Assembly: GCF_019457905.1 (NCBI RefSeq)
Contig: NZ_JAHZSV010000020.1
Coordinates: 22,575-86,574, forward strand
DNA length: 64,000 nucleotides
Origin: Flagellimonas abyssi
GTDB lineage: Bacteria > Bacteroidota > Bacteroidia > Flavobacteriales > Flavobacteriaceae
Direction of reading: 5' to 3'
Every line of letters starts with the position of its first letter. Within the stretch, counting starts at the first letter, position 1. This document shows positions 52,560 through 61,651 of the stretch, one piece after another. The notes under the pieces were generated by a model. The model worked only from the letters and a program-made list of their open reading frames with translations. It searched no databases and had not been told where the DNA came from. The position numbers were made by a program, and so were the translations under genes.

Positions 52560-53435
52560 TTATTTCCACCAATCAAAATTGTCCGAAACGATGATTTCAT
52601 TTTTTTGGATATGGTGAGTGGTTTTCATTGGAATTGTTCTAAAATCAAGATTATACTTTTCGGCTAATTGCCTGATTTCATCAGTATCGTCATAGGTAAG
52701 CATGAACTTTCCCTTGAGTTGTGCAGTCAATGCAAATAGTGCATCATGGTCTAATTCAAAATGTGTGTACAGCCGTCTTCCTGCAACTGTGTATGGTGGG
52801 TCAATGAATGAATATACACTTTCATCATTTTTGACTTTCTCAAGTTCAGTGAATGCATCACCGGTAATGAATTTCATATTCTTCTTAACATGACCAATTG
52901 CTTTGATTCTATCTCGTAAAGTTTTAGGATACCATCGCGACTTTATTCCCTTTCCATTTTCACCATTTTTTATTAGTCCTGAACCCTTGGTAATAATTCC
53001 TCCATGAAAAATTCTGTTTTTTAGAATGGTGCTGAATGCTTGTTCTTTTTTGGTCTTGTTTTCCTTTTGAAGAATCGAGTTGGCGTTTTCAGGTGTTAGG
53101 TCAAAAGAAAAAATTTTGTCGGCCAACCAATTTTGGTCACCATTAATTATCACTTCCCAAACAGCGGCCACTTCATGGTCAAGTTCAATCATTACAATAT
53201 TGTCTGCTAAATTCTCAAATGCTGCGGTAAGGCTAACAATCCCACCACCCGCAAAAGGTTCAATCAATTTTTTATGTTCCTTGGATTGTTTGAGCCATTG
53301 TCTCACGACAGGAATTAACCAAGTCTTGCCACCTGGATATCTGAATGGACTTCTCTGGGGAATTGAAGCCACATTAACTACCTTTTGTATAGCATTTTTC
53401 TGTTTCGTTTCAAACATTGATAATTGTCCACCCAT
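52560..53435 (-). CDS. Dam-family DNA N6-adenine methyltransferase
   Basis: The 291-aa enzyme has motif X/I (RSPFRYPGGKTWL, 28-40; PFAGGG, 60-65) and the catalytic motif IV DPPY (212-215) in the D12-class order. It is expected to protect the site cut by the NotI-family nuclease encoded 2 bases upstream. Recognition sequence unknown. An adenine methylase beside a DISARM-like operon lacking its own methylase is noteworthy. Confidence 0.88.
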   Translation of the reverse strand: MGGQLSMFETKQKNAIQKVVNVASIPQRSPFRYPGGKTWLIPVVRQWLKQSKEHKKLIEPFAGGGIVSLTAAFENLADNIVMIELDHEVAAVWEVIINGDQNWLADKIFSFDLTPENANSILQKENKTKKEQAFSTILKNRIFHGGIITKGSGLIKNGENGKGIKSRWYPKTLRDRIKAIGHVKKNMKFITGDAFTELEKVKNDESVYSFIDPPYTVAGRRLYTHFELDHDALFALTAQLKGKFMLTYDDTDEIRQLAEKYNLDFRTIPMKTTHHIQKNEIIVSDNFDWWK

Positions 53436-53437
53436 GA

Positions 53438-54325
53438 TTAACTGCTTATAATGTCTGTTAAAGACGGAGCATCTGGCGGATTTTTATCCAAATGTTCGTC
53501 AAGACGGGTTTGTAGAATATTAATGAAGTCAAAAATATCTCCTGGTTCAGGGGTCGTAACCCTTAACAGAGCTGGCTCAAATTCTGTATAAATTGTTTCA
53601 GTTAAAACAAGATTGTTTTGCTTTAGCTGTTTGTCGAAAACTAGGTCGTATAGGAACCATGCAATATCAGCTTTTGGTTTAGTTGTTGTCGGTAGAGAAG
53701 GAAGAGTCTCAAAAAATGATTTCTGTAGTGCTACAGTCTGTTTCTTTTTCCAAGATTGAAAAATTCCACCCTTGTATAGCATTTGTGGAATAAGTCTCTT
53801 TCGTGATGATGATAGGTAATCGGGTTTTGGGTAGTTGTATCCTGATGGCCATTCAAAGTCTTTAGAGGGCTTTTTCATATAAGCTTCAAATGGATTTCGG
53901 AGATTACCTGAAATGTATACGCCTTGAACTTCTAATGAGGCAAAATCTATAAGTTGTCCCTTATCATTGTATTGAACAAGCACAAAGTCTATGTTTCCAG
54001 CTGATTGACCATTTTTGTCAACAAGCTTTATTTCAGACAGTGAAGTCCAATTTGCTTTTTTGCCAAATGCAAATTCAGCAGCCTGTTCAATAATAAGCCA
54101 ATCTTCTCTGAATCTTGTTGGACATGTTATTACCGATGTCCCATTGTGCCAAACACTGCATACACCAAGCGGATTATTCGCTTTATCCTTTGTGCAGTTT
54201 GGTACTTTATTGTTGTAAGGACAAAGTTTCTGCTTTCGATATCGCTGTGCCTTCGAATTGTCATTCTCAATTGGAAAGCCAAAAACTTCACCAAGAGGAC
54301 TTTTGTTAACTGTTTTTTTTGCCAT
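53438..54325 (-). CDS. NotI-family type II restriction endonuclease
   Basis: The 295-aa protein contains the Cys-rich metal-binding segment CPYNNKVPNCTKDKANNPLGVCSVW...CPTRFRED (four Cys, as in the iron site of NotI) and a PD-(D/E)xK-like core (NIDFVLVQYNDKGQLIDFASLEVQGVYISG: D...ExQ). I chose the ATG at 54325; an in-frame TTG at 54331 lies inside the promoter -7 box. It precedes the methyltransferase in one operon. Expression of the nuclease first, from a possibly leaderless message, needs control; a palindrome in the promoter spacer may provide it. Confidence 0.8.
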   Translation of the reverse strand: MAKKTVNKSPLGEVFGFPIENDNSKAQRYRKQKLCPYNNKVPNCTKDKANNPLGVCSVWHNGTSVITCPTRFREDWLIIEQAAEFAFGKKANWTSLSEIKLVDKNGQSAGNIDFVLVQYNDKGQLIDFASLEVQGVYISGNLRNPFEAYMKKPSKDFEWPSGYNYPKPDYLSSSRKRLIPQMLYKGGIFQSWKKKQTVALQKSFFETLPSLPTTTKPKADIAWFLYDLVFDKQLKQNNLVLTETIYTEFEPALLRVTTPEPGDIFDFINILQTRLDEHLDKNPPDAPSLTDIISS

Positions 54326-54328
54326 GCT

Positions 54329-54360
54329 CAAAGGTATAAAATTCTATCGGCCGATAGAAA
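54329..54360 (-). promoter_or_regulatory. RM promoter with palindromic operator in the spacer
   Basis: On the minus strand TTTC, 20 bases and TACCTTTG are followed after 3 bases by the ATG of the nuclease gene (likely leaderless). The spacer holds the perfect 18-bp palindrome TTCTATCGGCCGATAGAA (54342-54359), centred on CGGCCG, the core of the NotI site. Confidence 0.55.
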
Positions 54361-54622
54361 TTGTGCTCATGGTTTTTACATTGGCCCCAACGCCACGCGG
54401 ATATGAAGAGTTGCATTGGCAGCTTGCTGCCAAGAGGAAAGCCATTAGATGCATATTCGCTATATCCGAAATTAGGATTCACCTTCTTCATATTCTATGA
54501 ATCCGAGATTAGAACTTATTTTTATTATTTTTCCTTTCATGTAACTATGGTCGCTTCAAAGAATTATTCAATTAGTTTTATTTGAAAAAAATATTGGGGA
54601 GGGATACAAGTTAAAAATTTAA
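54361..54622. other. Non-coding region between RM operon and DISARM-side genes
   Basis: It contains a perfect 8-bp hairpin TTGGCAGC-TT-GCTGCCAA (54416-54433) and a dyad GGATTCA...TGAATCC (about 54475-54505). No supported gene. Confidence 0.4.
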
Positions 54623-54660
54623 TGCTACAGGTTTTGTTTTATAAAGCAAAACCTGTAGCA
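54623..54660. promoter_or_regulatory. Long perfect inverted repeat before the 72-codon frame
   Basis: TGCTACAGGTTTTG and CAAAACCTGTAGCA (14 bp each) flank TTTTATAAAG. It ends 5 bases before an ATG at 54666. Operator or hairpin controlling the rightward genes. Confidence 0.55.
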
Positions 54661-54665
54661 AGTGG

Positions 54666-54890
54666 ATGGTCCATCAATACGAAATAGAAGTAGATTTTTA
54701 TATAAGCGTATTTAAAGCCAAATTTGAAAGCAAGAATTTGAATACAGAAGATTTTACAATAAAACTAGGCGAGGGTTTACCGAAATACAAAGGGCGTTGG
54801 CAATCTTCGTTAAAAAACAAATCAAGGATTTGCTTGAGTTTGAACAAGTGGAAAGAGAAACGATGTGTTGTTTTAGGAACATGAAATTAT
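54666..54890 (+). pseudogene. Small gene, probably frameshifted
   Basis: The frame from 54666 reads MVHQYEIEVDFYISVFKAKF... to GRWQSS and then becomes unnatural (KNKSRICLSLNKWKEKRC). Shifting by one base at about 54810 gives FVKKQIKDLLEFEQVERETM..., a more protein-like end. A one-base indel in GTTAAAAAAC is likely. No family recognised. Confidence 0.35.
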
Positions 54891-55479
54891 GAAGTATTTA
54901 GAGTGGAATAATATCATATCAGCCTATTTTTTCAATCCTTTTAACACAGGTAAGGATATACATTTATATTTAACAAAGAACGACATCATCAATATTGCAA
55001 GACAGCATTTCAACGAAGAAACGGATGATGAAATTTGGACTGATTTTATTGCTTCCATTAAGCGAGGTATTCCGGGTTCAAACGGAAATGTGGTTGCAAA
55101 AGCAAAATACGCCCATTCTAAAAGCAACGTTGTCGGCATAAAGAAAACGGAAGGAACTTTTGCCACAATAGACGATGTTCCTGTTTTATATCCGCCTTAC
55201 ATTTCTTATCTGGTTTTTCTTGTTCTTCCATTAATTGTAGGAATAGATGATAAAAACCTAAAGGCAAATGCTTATTCCGGAAGACTTAATTCATTATTGG
55301 CAAACAATCAAATTAATGAAACTATTGGGACAACTGATTTCAGAAACAACCAAATAAATTGTTTACGGGAGGATTTAGCGAATTGGGCTCATCCAGTTAA
55401 GCTATCTAAAGAAAGTGATTTAGCATTATTAACTTTTTCAGATAATCCGCACGAGCCTAAAAATCCTAAGCACCCTTAA
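54889..55479 (+). CDS. Hypothetical protein (196 aa), possibly truncated
   Basis: The start MKYLEWNNIISAYFFNPFNTGKDIHLYLTKNDI resembles the N-termini of much longer proteins I have seen in defence contexts, but I cannot name the family. The product ends at KNPKHP after 196 aa; the following 60 bases hold a short unrelated-looking frame (MVAQIAPRFENGVPKEAKN). It precedes the DISARM-like operon on the same strand by 81 bases and may be the remnant of a larger gene. Confidence 0.5.
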   Translation: MKYLEWNNIISAYFFNPFNTGKDIHLYLTKNDIINIARQHFNEETDDEIWTDFIASIKRGIPGSNGNVVAKAKYAHSKSNVVGIKKTEGTFATIDDVPVLYPPYISYLVFLVLPLIVGIDDKNLKANAYSGRLNSLLANNQINETIGTTDFRNNQINCLREDLANWAHPVKLSKESDLALLTFSDNPHEPKNPKHP

Positions 55480-55560
55480 ATGGTAGCGCAAATAGCACCT
55501 CGTTTTGAAAATGGTGTTCCAAAAGAGGCAAAAAATACATTATGGTTTTTATAGAAGACA

Positions 55561-57969
55561 ATGAATGAAATTCATCAATATCTAAAGGAGTTTAAATATA
55601 AAACAAAGAAGAAGTTCTTTGATCAATACAGCTTTAATTATTTGAAGTTTAATGATTTTCAATGGTTGAATTTTGCATTAATAGAGGAATCTTTAGATAG
55701 TGGCGATAATTTATTTATAGGGTCTTTTAATAAAGAATTACCATCACTCTCAAAATTTCCAACTGTACTTTCTGTAGCAATATCAATGTTTTTTAAGAAT
55801 TATTGTGATAGTGAAATGTCATTTCAAAAAGGGGATATAATCCAAAAGAATAGACAAAAATTCAAAATCATTAGCAAAACAGATAAAGGGTATTGGGTCT
55901 TTGGTGGTAAAAAAAATCAAGAGTATAAAAAATTAGTCAAGCATAGTAGTATTAAAGAATATTCTGTGGTTACTACGGGGCTGTCAAGTAGAAAAGTGAA
56001 AACAGGTCTCAAAGAGTATAAAGAGTTTTACAATACGTTGTTTTCAATAGAATCTGAAGTTCCTTCAAAATTTAAGTATAAGTCTGCAATCGTACTTGTC
56101 AAAAAAGAATTCGAAAAAGAAATAAAAAACCAGAAATATCTAAAAGCTGATATAAAAAAATCCATTCCAATGAGGTGGATTACAGCCAAAGGAAAAGAAT
56201 ATTGGAAGGACTTACCCATTGAGCCTATGATATACTGTGTTCCTGATTTTGAAACATTGGAAGAATATGTACTCGATAAAGGGATCGAAATTGAAACATT
56301 GGTGGTAATTGGCAAAAATAAATACAAAGAAGAACATGGAACCAACATAAAAAGAGCGGTTAGAGAAGGAGTTGTGAAGAATTGTATCATTATTGGTAGC
56401 GAAGACTTACACGATAATGCAGGCCAATTTTTAAAATGGAATTGGACCTATCCTGAATTTGCTTATTTAATGAAACACCCTAATGGGGAAATTACTGTAG
56501 CCAACATACAAGACCAACCTTTTGAGCAAGCCTTAAAGAGTTTCACTGACTATTTGTCTAATTTGGAAAAGCAATACGGAATTTCGCTTAAAAACATTAA
56601 AGGTTTACGTAAGTTCTTATATGCTTTAGTTTTAGCTAAACAAGAAAACAGTAGAAACCTTACACAGTTAGAATATGTAAAACATCTTATTGGTAAAGTC
56701 ACTAACGATACAATCTATGAAGAGTTTTACAATCAAAATTTAGAGCCATATGAGGTTTTGGAATATGTAAACCCATTAATTCAAAACATCTTTGATTGTT
56801 TCAATAATGAGAAACTCAAATTCTTGGAACAACTCAACTTTGTGAAAGTATTGATTGTGCCAGAGAAACTTGTTGATAATTGGAAAGAAGAGTTTCAAAC
56901 TACTGTAGGTACTATCTGTTCTTTCAAAGAATTTATGACATTTCAGCATAAGTTTGAGAAAAGTAAAAACGTTTTTGTATTGAGTTTGTTCGGTAATGGA
57001 ATGAATCAAGGGGAACTTATTGAAACAGCAGCTAATACAAAGCATAATTTCAACTTTTTGGCATATCCTGAAGAAGCAGAAATAATTGAGTTATTTATAA
57101 CAAACAGGAATAACAATCTGCTAAATGAATACAAATCTAAAGACAGGAAAAAATTGTCTGGTATTAAATTCGAAATTCCTTTAAGTAAGGTTGATATACC
57201 TAAATCTCTTGAAGAAATAATGGATGAACTATACGATAGGCAAGATAGAAAATCGTATGAATATGAATATGAGTCTCAAGGTCAGGTAAATTATCAGGTG
57301 TGTTTTGAAGACCAAGGTACCCCTATTGTAATAGATGGTTCAAAAACTGTTTTAATGCTTAAAGGAGAAAATTGGATTAAAACAAAAACTTACAATTTAG
57401 TAGCTGGTGATTCGGTTAGAATTTACAACAACCTTTCAAAGGAAAAATTGTTTGAAATAGCGGCAGGCGAAGATAGTAATGGGCGTTTTGCAGAAATTAT
57501 AGAACTCTCTCAACTCTGGAAAAAAGAACTTCGTAGTTATTTTTCTTCTAAAGTAATGAGTAATAAATATTATGATACTTCAGATTTATTAGAGGATTTA
57601 AGAGCAAAAGGGGCTACTATATCAAACCCAATTACTATAAATAAATGGTTGGATGAATCGGATAAAGAGCGTTTTCCTAACGATTCAAAAAATGTAATGG
57701 CAATTAAAACTTTAATAAATAGTGAGGTGTTAAATGAAAACTTTGACCAAGTCCTTAAAGTAAGAAGTTTTTACAGAGGTGTAATGATTTCTTTGGGAAG
57801 AGATTTGAGTGATGATGTCATGGACTATGTAAAATCAAGAGGCCTATATAAAGGTCGAATTTTATCTAAATTCAATCAAGATGAAATTCAATCCTTTATT
57901 CATAATGCAGCACCAATAAAAAAAATACAAAGTATAAAAATCACAGACGATGAAGAATCCAACGGATGA
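55561..57969 (+). CDS. DrmE-like protein of a DISARM-type operon
   Basis: The 802-aa protein has no domain I recognise: an N-terminal alpha/beta part, a central region with repeated beta-alpha units, and a C-terminal segment (LSQLWKKELRSYFSSKVMSN...). Its length and its place directly upstream of drmA fit DrmE, the unassigned protein of class 2 DISARM. The call rests on context. The drmA start codon overlaps its end by 20 bases, so the two are co-translated. Very AT-rich coding, unlike the chromosome to the left. Confidence 0.55.
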   Translation: MNEIHQYLKEFKYKTKKKFFDQYSFNYLKFNDFQWLNFALIEESLDSGDNLFIGSFNKELPSLSKFPTVLSVAISMFFKNYCDSEMSFQKGDIIQKNRQKFKIISKTDKGYWVFGGKKNQEYKKLVKHSSIKEYSVVTTGLSSRKVKTGLKEYKEFYNTLFSIESEVPSKFKYKSAIVLVKKEFEKEIKNQKYLKADIKKSIPMRWITAKGKEYWKDLPIEPMIYCVPDFETLEEYVLDKGIEIETLVVIGKNKYKEEHGTNIKRAVREGVVKNCIIIGSEDLHDNAGQFLKWNWTYPEFAYLMKHPNGEITVANIQDQPFEQALKSFTDYLSNLEKQYGISLKNIKGLRKFLYALVLAKQENSRNLTQLEYVKHLIGKVTNDTIYEEFYNQNLEPYEVLEYVNPLIQNIFDCFNNEKLKFLEQLNFVKVLIVPEKLVDNWKEEFQTTVGTICSFKEFMTFQHKFEKSKNVFVLSLFGNGMNQGELIETAANTKHNFNFLAYPEEAEIIELFITNRNNNLLNEYKSKDRKKLSGIKFEIPLSKVDIPKSLEEIMDELYDRQDRKSYEYEYESQGQVNYQVCFEDQGTPIVIDGSKTVLMLKGENWIKTKTYNLVAGDSVRIYNNLSKEKLFEIAAGEDSNGRFAEIIELSQLWKKELRSYFSSKVMSNKYYDTSDLLEDLRAKGATISNPITINKWLDESDKERFPNDSKNVMAIKTLINSEVLNENFDQVLKVRSFYRGVMISLGRDLSDDVMDYVKSRGLYKGRILSKFNQDEIQSFIHNAAPIKKIQSIKITDDEESNG

Positions 57970-60900
57970 AATAGATTATAAAGCAAGACAATTTTTTCAA
58001 AATCGGATTAACCGGGGAATGATTGGTCCAGGTTCCGATACTTGGGGCTTGCCTGATGAAGAAGAAATAATTTCCGATTATCCGCTTCCACGATATTTTA
58101 GTGGTGTTTTGTTTCCAAATAAGTCAGTGTGCCCTACTCAAAGTGCACAAGATGATGCAGATGGAAATAGTGATGGATTAGAAGATGATGTAGATGTAAA
58201 TGAAGAAAATCCTGAAATTGAAGAAGTTGACATTGAAGAAAAAGACGTCACCGATAAAACCGTTACAACGAAAGAAGAGTTCAATTTAAGTACAAACAGT
58301 TTTTTCCCTACCAACATTGGAGTAACAGTAGCAGTTGAAAAATCGGTTAATGAAATTGATGTGGAATTTTCATTTGGTTTGTATCACCAACCTAAAAATG
58401 AGGAACTAAAAATTATAATACCAAAAGCAGGGTACGATTCATTTTTTGAGGAAGGTATTCCATACCCTTTACCTTTTAGAAATATTCTAAAATATAGTGA
58501 GGATGGGTTTATGTATTTAGAAAGAGAACTAAAAGGAGAACAAAGAAGACCTCAACGTGCTAATGGAGAATATGGACAGTATGATGAATTTAAGAGGACA
58601 CAAAATTTAACAAGGCAAACAGAAGAGGGCGGTTATTTTTCAGCCTACTATTATATAGGGTATTTAGACAAGTTGTTAAGTCGCTCTTGGAAAAGGAAAC
58701 AATACAATTTTAAATTGAAAGTTCCCGTTGTAAAATCAACACCTATACCAGAATATTTTCAGTTTGAAGATGAAATTTTTAAACAAACAAGGGCAGGATA
58801 TAATATTAAGATATTTGAAGATAGTAGGGCGAAATACATAAAGGTTCAATTAGTAAACATATCCGATGACCATCCTGCTAATAGGTTTTCCAATAGGTCT
58901 GAAAATTTAAACTTGAAATCCTTATTTCAAGGAAAAATAAAAGTACATTCAGAAAAGCTTATTGAGTATAAGGACAATACACTTTCCACATATGCAGCTG
59001 GTGATGATATTAGAGATTTTGAAGCAGAAGAAATTGAGTTTATCTACAGAAATATTAAGAGTTATGGCATTGGACATAATTGTTCTGTAAGTTGGGATAT
59101 TGAGAACAAAACCGTTGAAACAACATTCCTTCCTCAAAAGGACATTAATGACGTTATTAATGAGTTTGAAGATTCTTCATTAGATGATTGTTTAGATATG
59201 CGAAACCTCTCAATCTGGGGTGTTTCCAAAGAGCAATTAAAATCCAATTTAAGACGATTTGTAGTTAGTTATAAAGAATGGATAGAGAAACAACTGGACC
59301 AAAAAAGTAAATTATCTAAAAACGAACAGGAAATAGCTGTACGTATTATAGACCGTCAGCAGGCCAATTACAATCGCTTAAATAACAATATAGATTTATT
59401 GGATAATGAGGATATTTATGAAGCGTTTAAACTGGCTAATACGGCAATGCTTGTTCAGTTTATTATTGCCAATGACAGTAAGTTGGGGAAATATGAAAAA
59501 GAGCTGCACGAAGTAGATAAAAGTATCAATGCAAATCACTTGGAGTTTTTTAAAAATTATGGTGCAATAAAAGGGTTGGGTTTCATTCCAAAGTATAGAC
59601 CTTTTCAATTAGCATTTTTGTTGTTAAGTATTGAAGAAATTGCCATACCCGAAAAAAGACAGGAAAATAGTACAGTAGATTTAATTTGGTTTCCAACTGG
59701 TGGTGGAAAAACAGAAGCCTATTTAGCAGTAGCAGCATTTACAATTGCTTACCGTAGAATAAGTAAAAGCAAAGATTATGGAGGTACAACGGTTATGATG
59801 CGTTATACCTTGCGATTACTAACGGCGCAGCAATTTGAAAGAGCTTCACGATTAATAGCAACATTGGAATTTTTAAGAGAACAAAAGGAGTTTACACACC
59901 AATTAAAAGATGAGCCAATAACTATTGGTTTATGGGTAGGTCAAGCCTCAACACCAAATAAAATTAGTGCCGCTAAAAAGCTTTTGGATGACAAATACGG
60001 AATGGAAGCTGAAGCTTTAAAAGGAAAGGATGGAGACCCTTCAAAGAAAAATGAATTTCAAATAAGTAGTTGTCCTTGGTGTGGCACAAAATTAGTGTCT
60101 CAAGAGAAAAATGCAAAGGGTGAGCTAAATTGGAAATATGGCTTTAGGGTAAGAAGTAGTGTTTTGAATATTCATTGCATAAACAGTAAATGCCATTTTC
60201 ACAATAGCCTTCCAATTCAGGTAGTTGATGAAAACTTATATAGAAATCCCCCCACGTTATTATTCGGTACAGTAGATAAGTTTGCAATGTTAGCATGGCA
60301 GGAGGATGCACACAACTTTTTTAAGGCAAATATTGATGAAGGATACCCACCTGATTTAATTATTCAGGATGAGCTGCACTTACTTAATGGACCTTTAGGT
60401 TCAATAACTGGCTTATTTGAATCTACAATAGAATTATTATGTAGTAAAAATGGTATTGGTCCTAAAATTATATCCTCAACGGCAACAACACGTAATACGC
60501 AATACCAGATTGAAAAATTATATGGTAATCGGACAGTGAACGTATTTCCACCTTCAGGAATTAATCACAATGATAGTTTCTTTTCAAGAGAAAGCAAAAC
60601 GAGTAAAAGGAGATATATAGGATTTATGCCTACTGGTAAAACATCTATCGATACACAATTACAATTACTGGCACATTTATTCGTAGCGAGATTAGAAGTG
60701 CATAGAGATAAGGAAACGGAGACAAGAACAGACCCGTATTGGACAATAGTGTCTTATTACAATAGTTTAAAAGATGTTGGTAAAATCTATAACAAAATAG
60801 GTGATGAAATAACAACGTTTACATCAACTTTACAATATAGATTAGCACAACTTTTTAACCCTTACGACAATTTTAAATTTAATTATTTAGGTATAACCAA

Positions 60901-61651
60901 TAGAACAGAAGAGCTAACAAGTAGGGTGGAAAGTGCCAGAATTAAATCTGTTTTAAAAGAATTAGAAAAAGAGTTTGATACTAAAAACATTGTAACAAGT
61001 GAGCGCGGGCATAAATACCTTAACGATGTAGTCGATTTTGTATTGGCCACCAATATGATTTCTGTTGGTATTGATATTAGCCGTTTAAATGTGATGCTTA
61101 TCAACGGTATGCCAAAAAATATAGCAGAATACATTCAGGCATCCAGTCGTGTAGGACGAAAAAATAAAGGATTAGCAATTGCTTTATTAGACCCAAATAG
61201 GGCAAGAGAAAAATCATACTTTGAACATTTTGCTAATTTCCACCAAGCATTTTATAAATGTGTTGAACCATTAAGTATCACGCCATTTACAGAAAGTACA
61301 ATTGATAAAATGCTAACAACTGCTTTAGTAGCATATATAAGAAATAAGTTAACCAAAATGAACGAAGATAAAGATGCATCAAAATTCGTAAAAGAAAACG
61401 CAAGGGCATTTAAAGAATTTGTAATGGGAAGATTTAATGAAGACGTTCAGATGTTGGCATATTTTGATAACAAGTTAAACGATGTCGTAGATGATTGGTA
61501 TAGAAGGGCAAATACAGAAGGAGATTTGAAATACAAAGCCTTATTAAAAAAGCCTTCCCAGAAATCTGAAGGTGATGTAGATTGGACAGTGATGCAATCC
61601 ATGAGGGAAATAGATACAGATACATTCATTCAAATAAAATCAAATTTTTAA
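57950..61651 (+). CDS. drmA: DrmA-like DISARM helicase
   Basis: The 1233-aa protein is an SF2 helicase. An N-terminal domain of about 550 aa, with an acidic stretch (DDADGNSDGLEDDVDVNEE), precedes the core: Walker A FPTGGGKTEAYLA (about 581-593), DEAH-like box QDELHLL (about 805), SSTATTRN and motif VI QASSRVGRKNKG (about 1063). A zinc-ribbon-like insertion (CPWCGTKL, about 708; HCINSKCHFH, about 741) lies between motifs. This order fits DrmA. In DISARM, DrmA and DrmB bind incoming DNA. The drmB ATG follows its stop directly. Confidence 0.8.
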   Translation: MKNPTDEIDYKARQFFQNRINRGMIGPGSDTWGLPDEEEIISDYPLPRYFSGVLFPNKSVCPTQSAQDDADGNSDGLEDDVDVNEENPEIEEVDIEEKDVTDKTVTTKEEFNLSTNSFFPTNIGVTVAVEKSVNEIDVEFSFGLYHQPKNEELKIIIPKAGYDSFFEEGIPYPLPFRNILKYSEDGFMYLERELKGEQRRPQRANGEYGQYDEFKRTQNLTRQTEEGGYFSAYYYIGYLDKLLSRSWKRKQYNFKLKVPVVKSTPIPEYFQFEDEIFKQTRAGYNIKIFEDSRAKYIKVQLVNISDDHPANRFSNRSENLNLKSLFQGKIKVHSEKLIEYKDNTLSTYAAGDDIRDFEAEEIEFIYRNIKSYGIGHNCSVSWDIENKTVETTFLPQKDINDVINEFEDSSLDDCLDMRNLSIWGVSKEQLKSNLRRFVVSYKEWIEKQLDQKSKLSKNEQEIAVRIIDRQQANYNRLNNNIDLLDNEDIYEAFKLANTAMLVQFIIANDSKLGKYEKELHEVDKSINANHLEFFKNYGAIKGLGFIPKYRPFQLAFLLLSIEEIAIPEKRQENSTVDLIWFPTGGGKTEAYLAVAAFTIAYRRISKSKDYGGTTVMMRYTLRLLTAQQFERASRLIATLEFLREQKEFTHQLKDEPITIGLWVGQASTPNKISAAKKLLDDKYGMEAEALKGKDGDPSKKNEFQISSCPWCGTKLVSQEKNAKGELNWKYGFRVRSSVLNIHCINSKCHFHNSLPIQVVDENLYRNPPTLLFGTVDKFAMLAWQEDAHNFFKANIDEGYPPDLIIQDELHLLNGPLGSITGLFESTIELLCSKNGIGPKIISSTATTRNTQYQIEKLYGNRTVNVFPPSGINHNDSFFSRESKTSKRRYIGFMPTGKTSIDTQLQLLAHLFVARLEVHRDKETETRTDPYWTIVSYYNSLKDVGKIYNKIGDEITTFTSTLQYRLAQLFNPYDNFKFNYLGITNRTEELTSRVESARIKSVLKELEKEFDTKNIVTSERGHKYLNDVVDFVLATNMISVGIDISRLNVMLINGMPKNIAEYIQASSRVGRKNKGLAIALLDPNRAREKSYFEHFANFHQAFYKCVEPLSITPFTESTIDKMLTTALVAYIRNKLTKMNEDKDASKFVKENARAFKEFVMGRFNEDVQMLAYFDNKLNDVVDDWYRRANTEGDLKYKALLKKPSQKSEGDVDWTVMQSMREIDTDTFIQIKSNF

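Noticed and set aside
54306..54491. 61-codon minus-strand frame overlapping the RM nuclease start
   Set aside because: It overlaps the nuclease start in another frame, covers the promoter and palindrome, and shows no recognisable domain.
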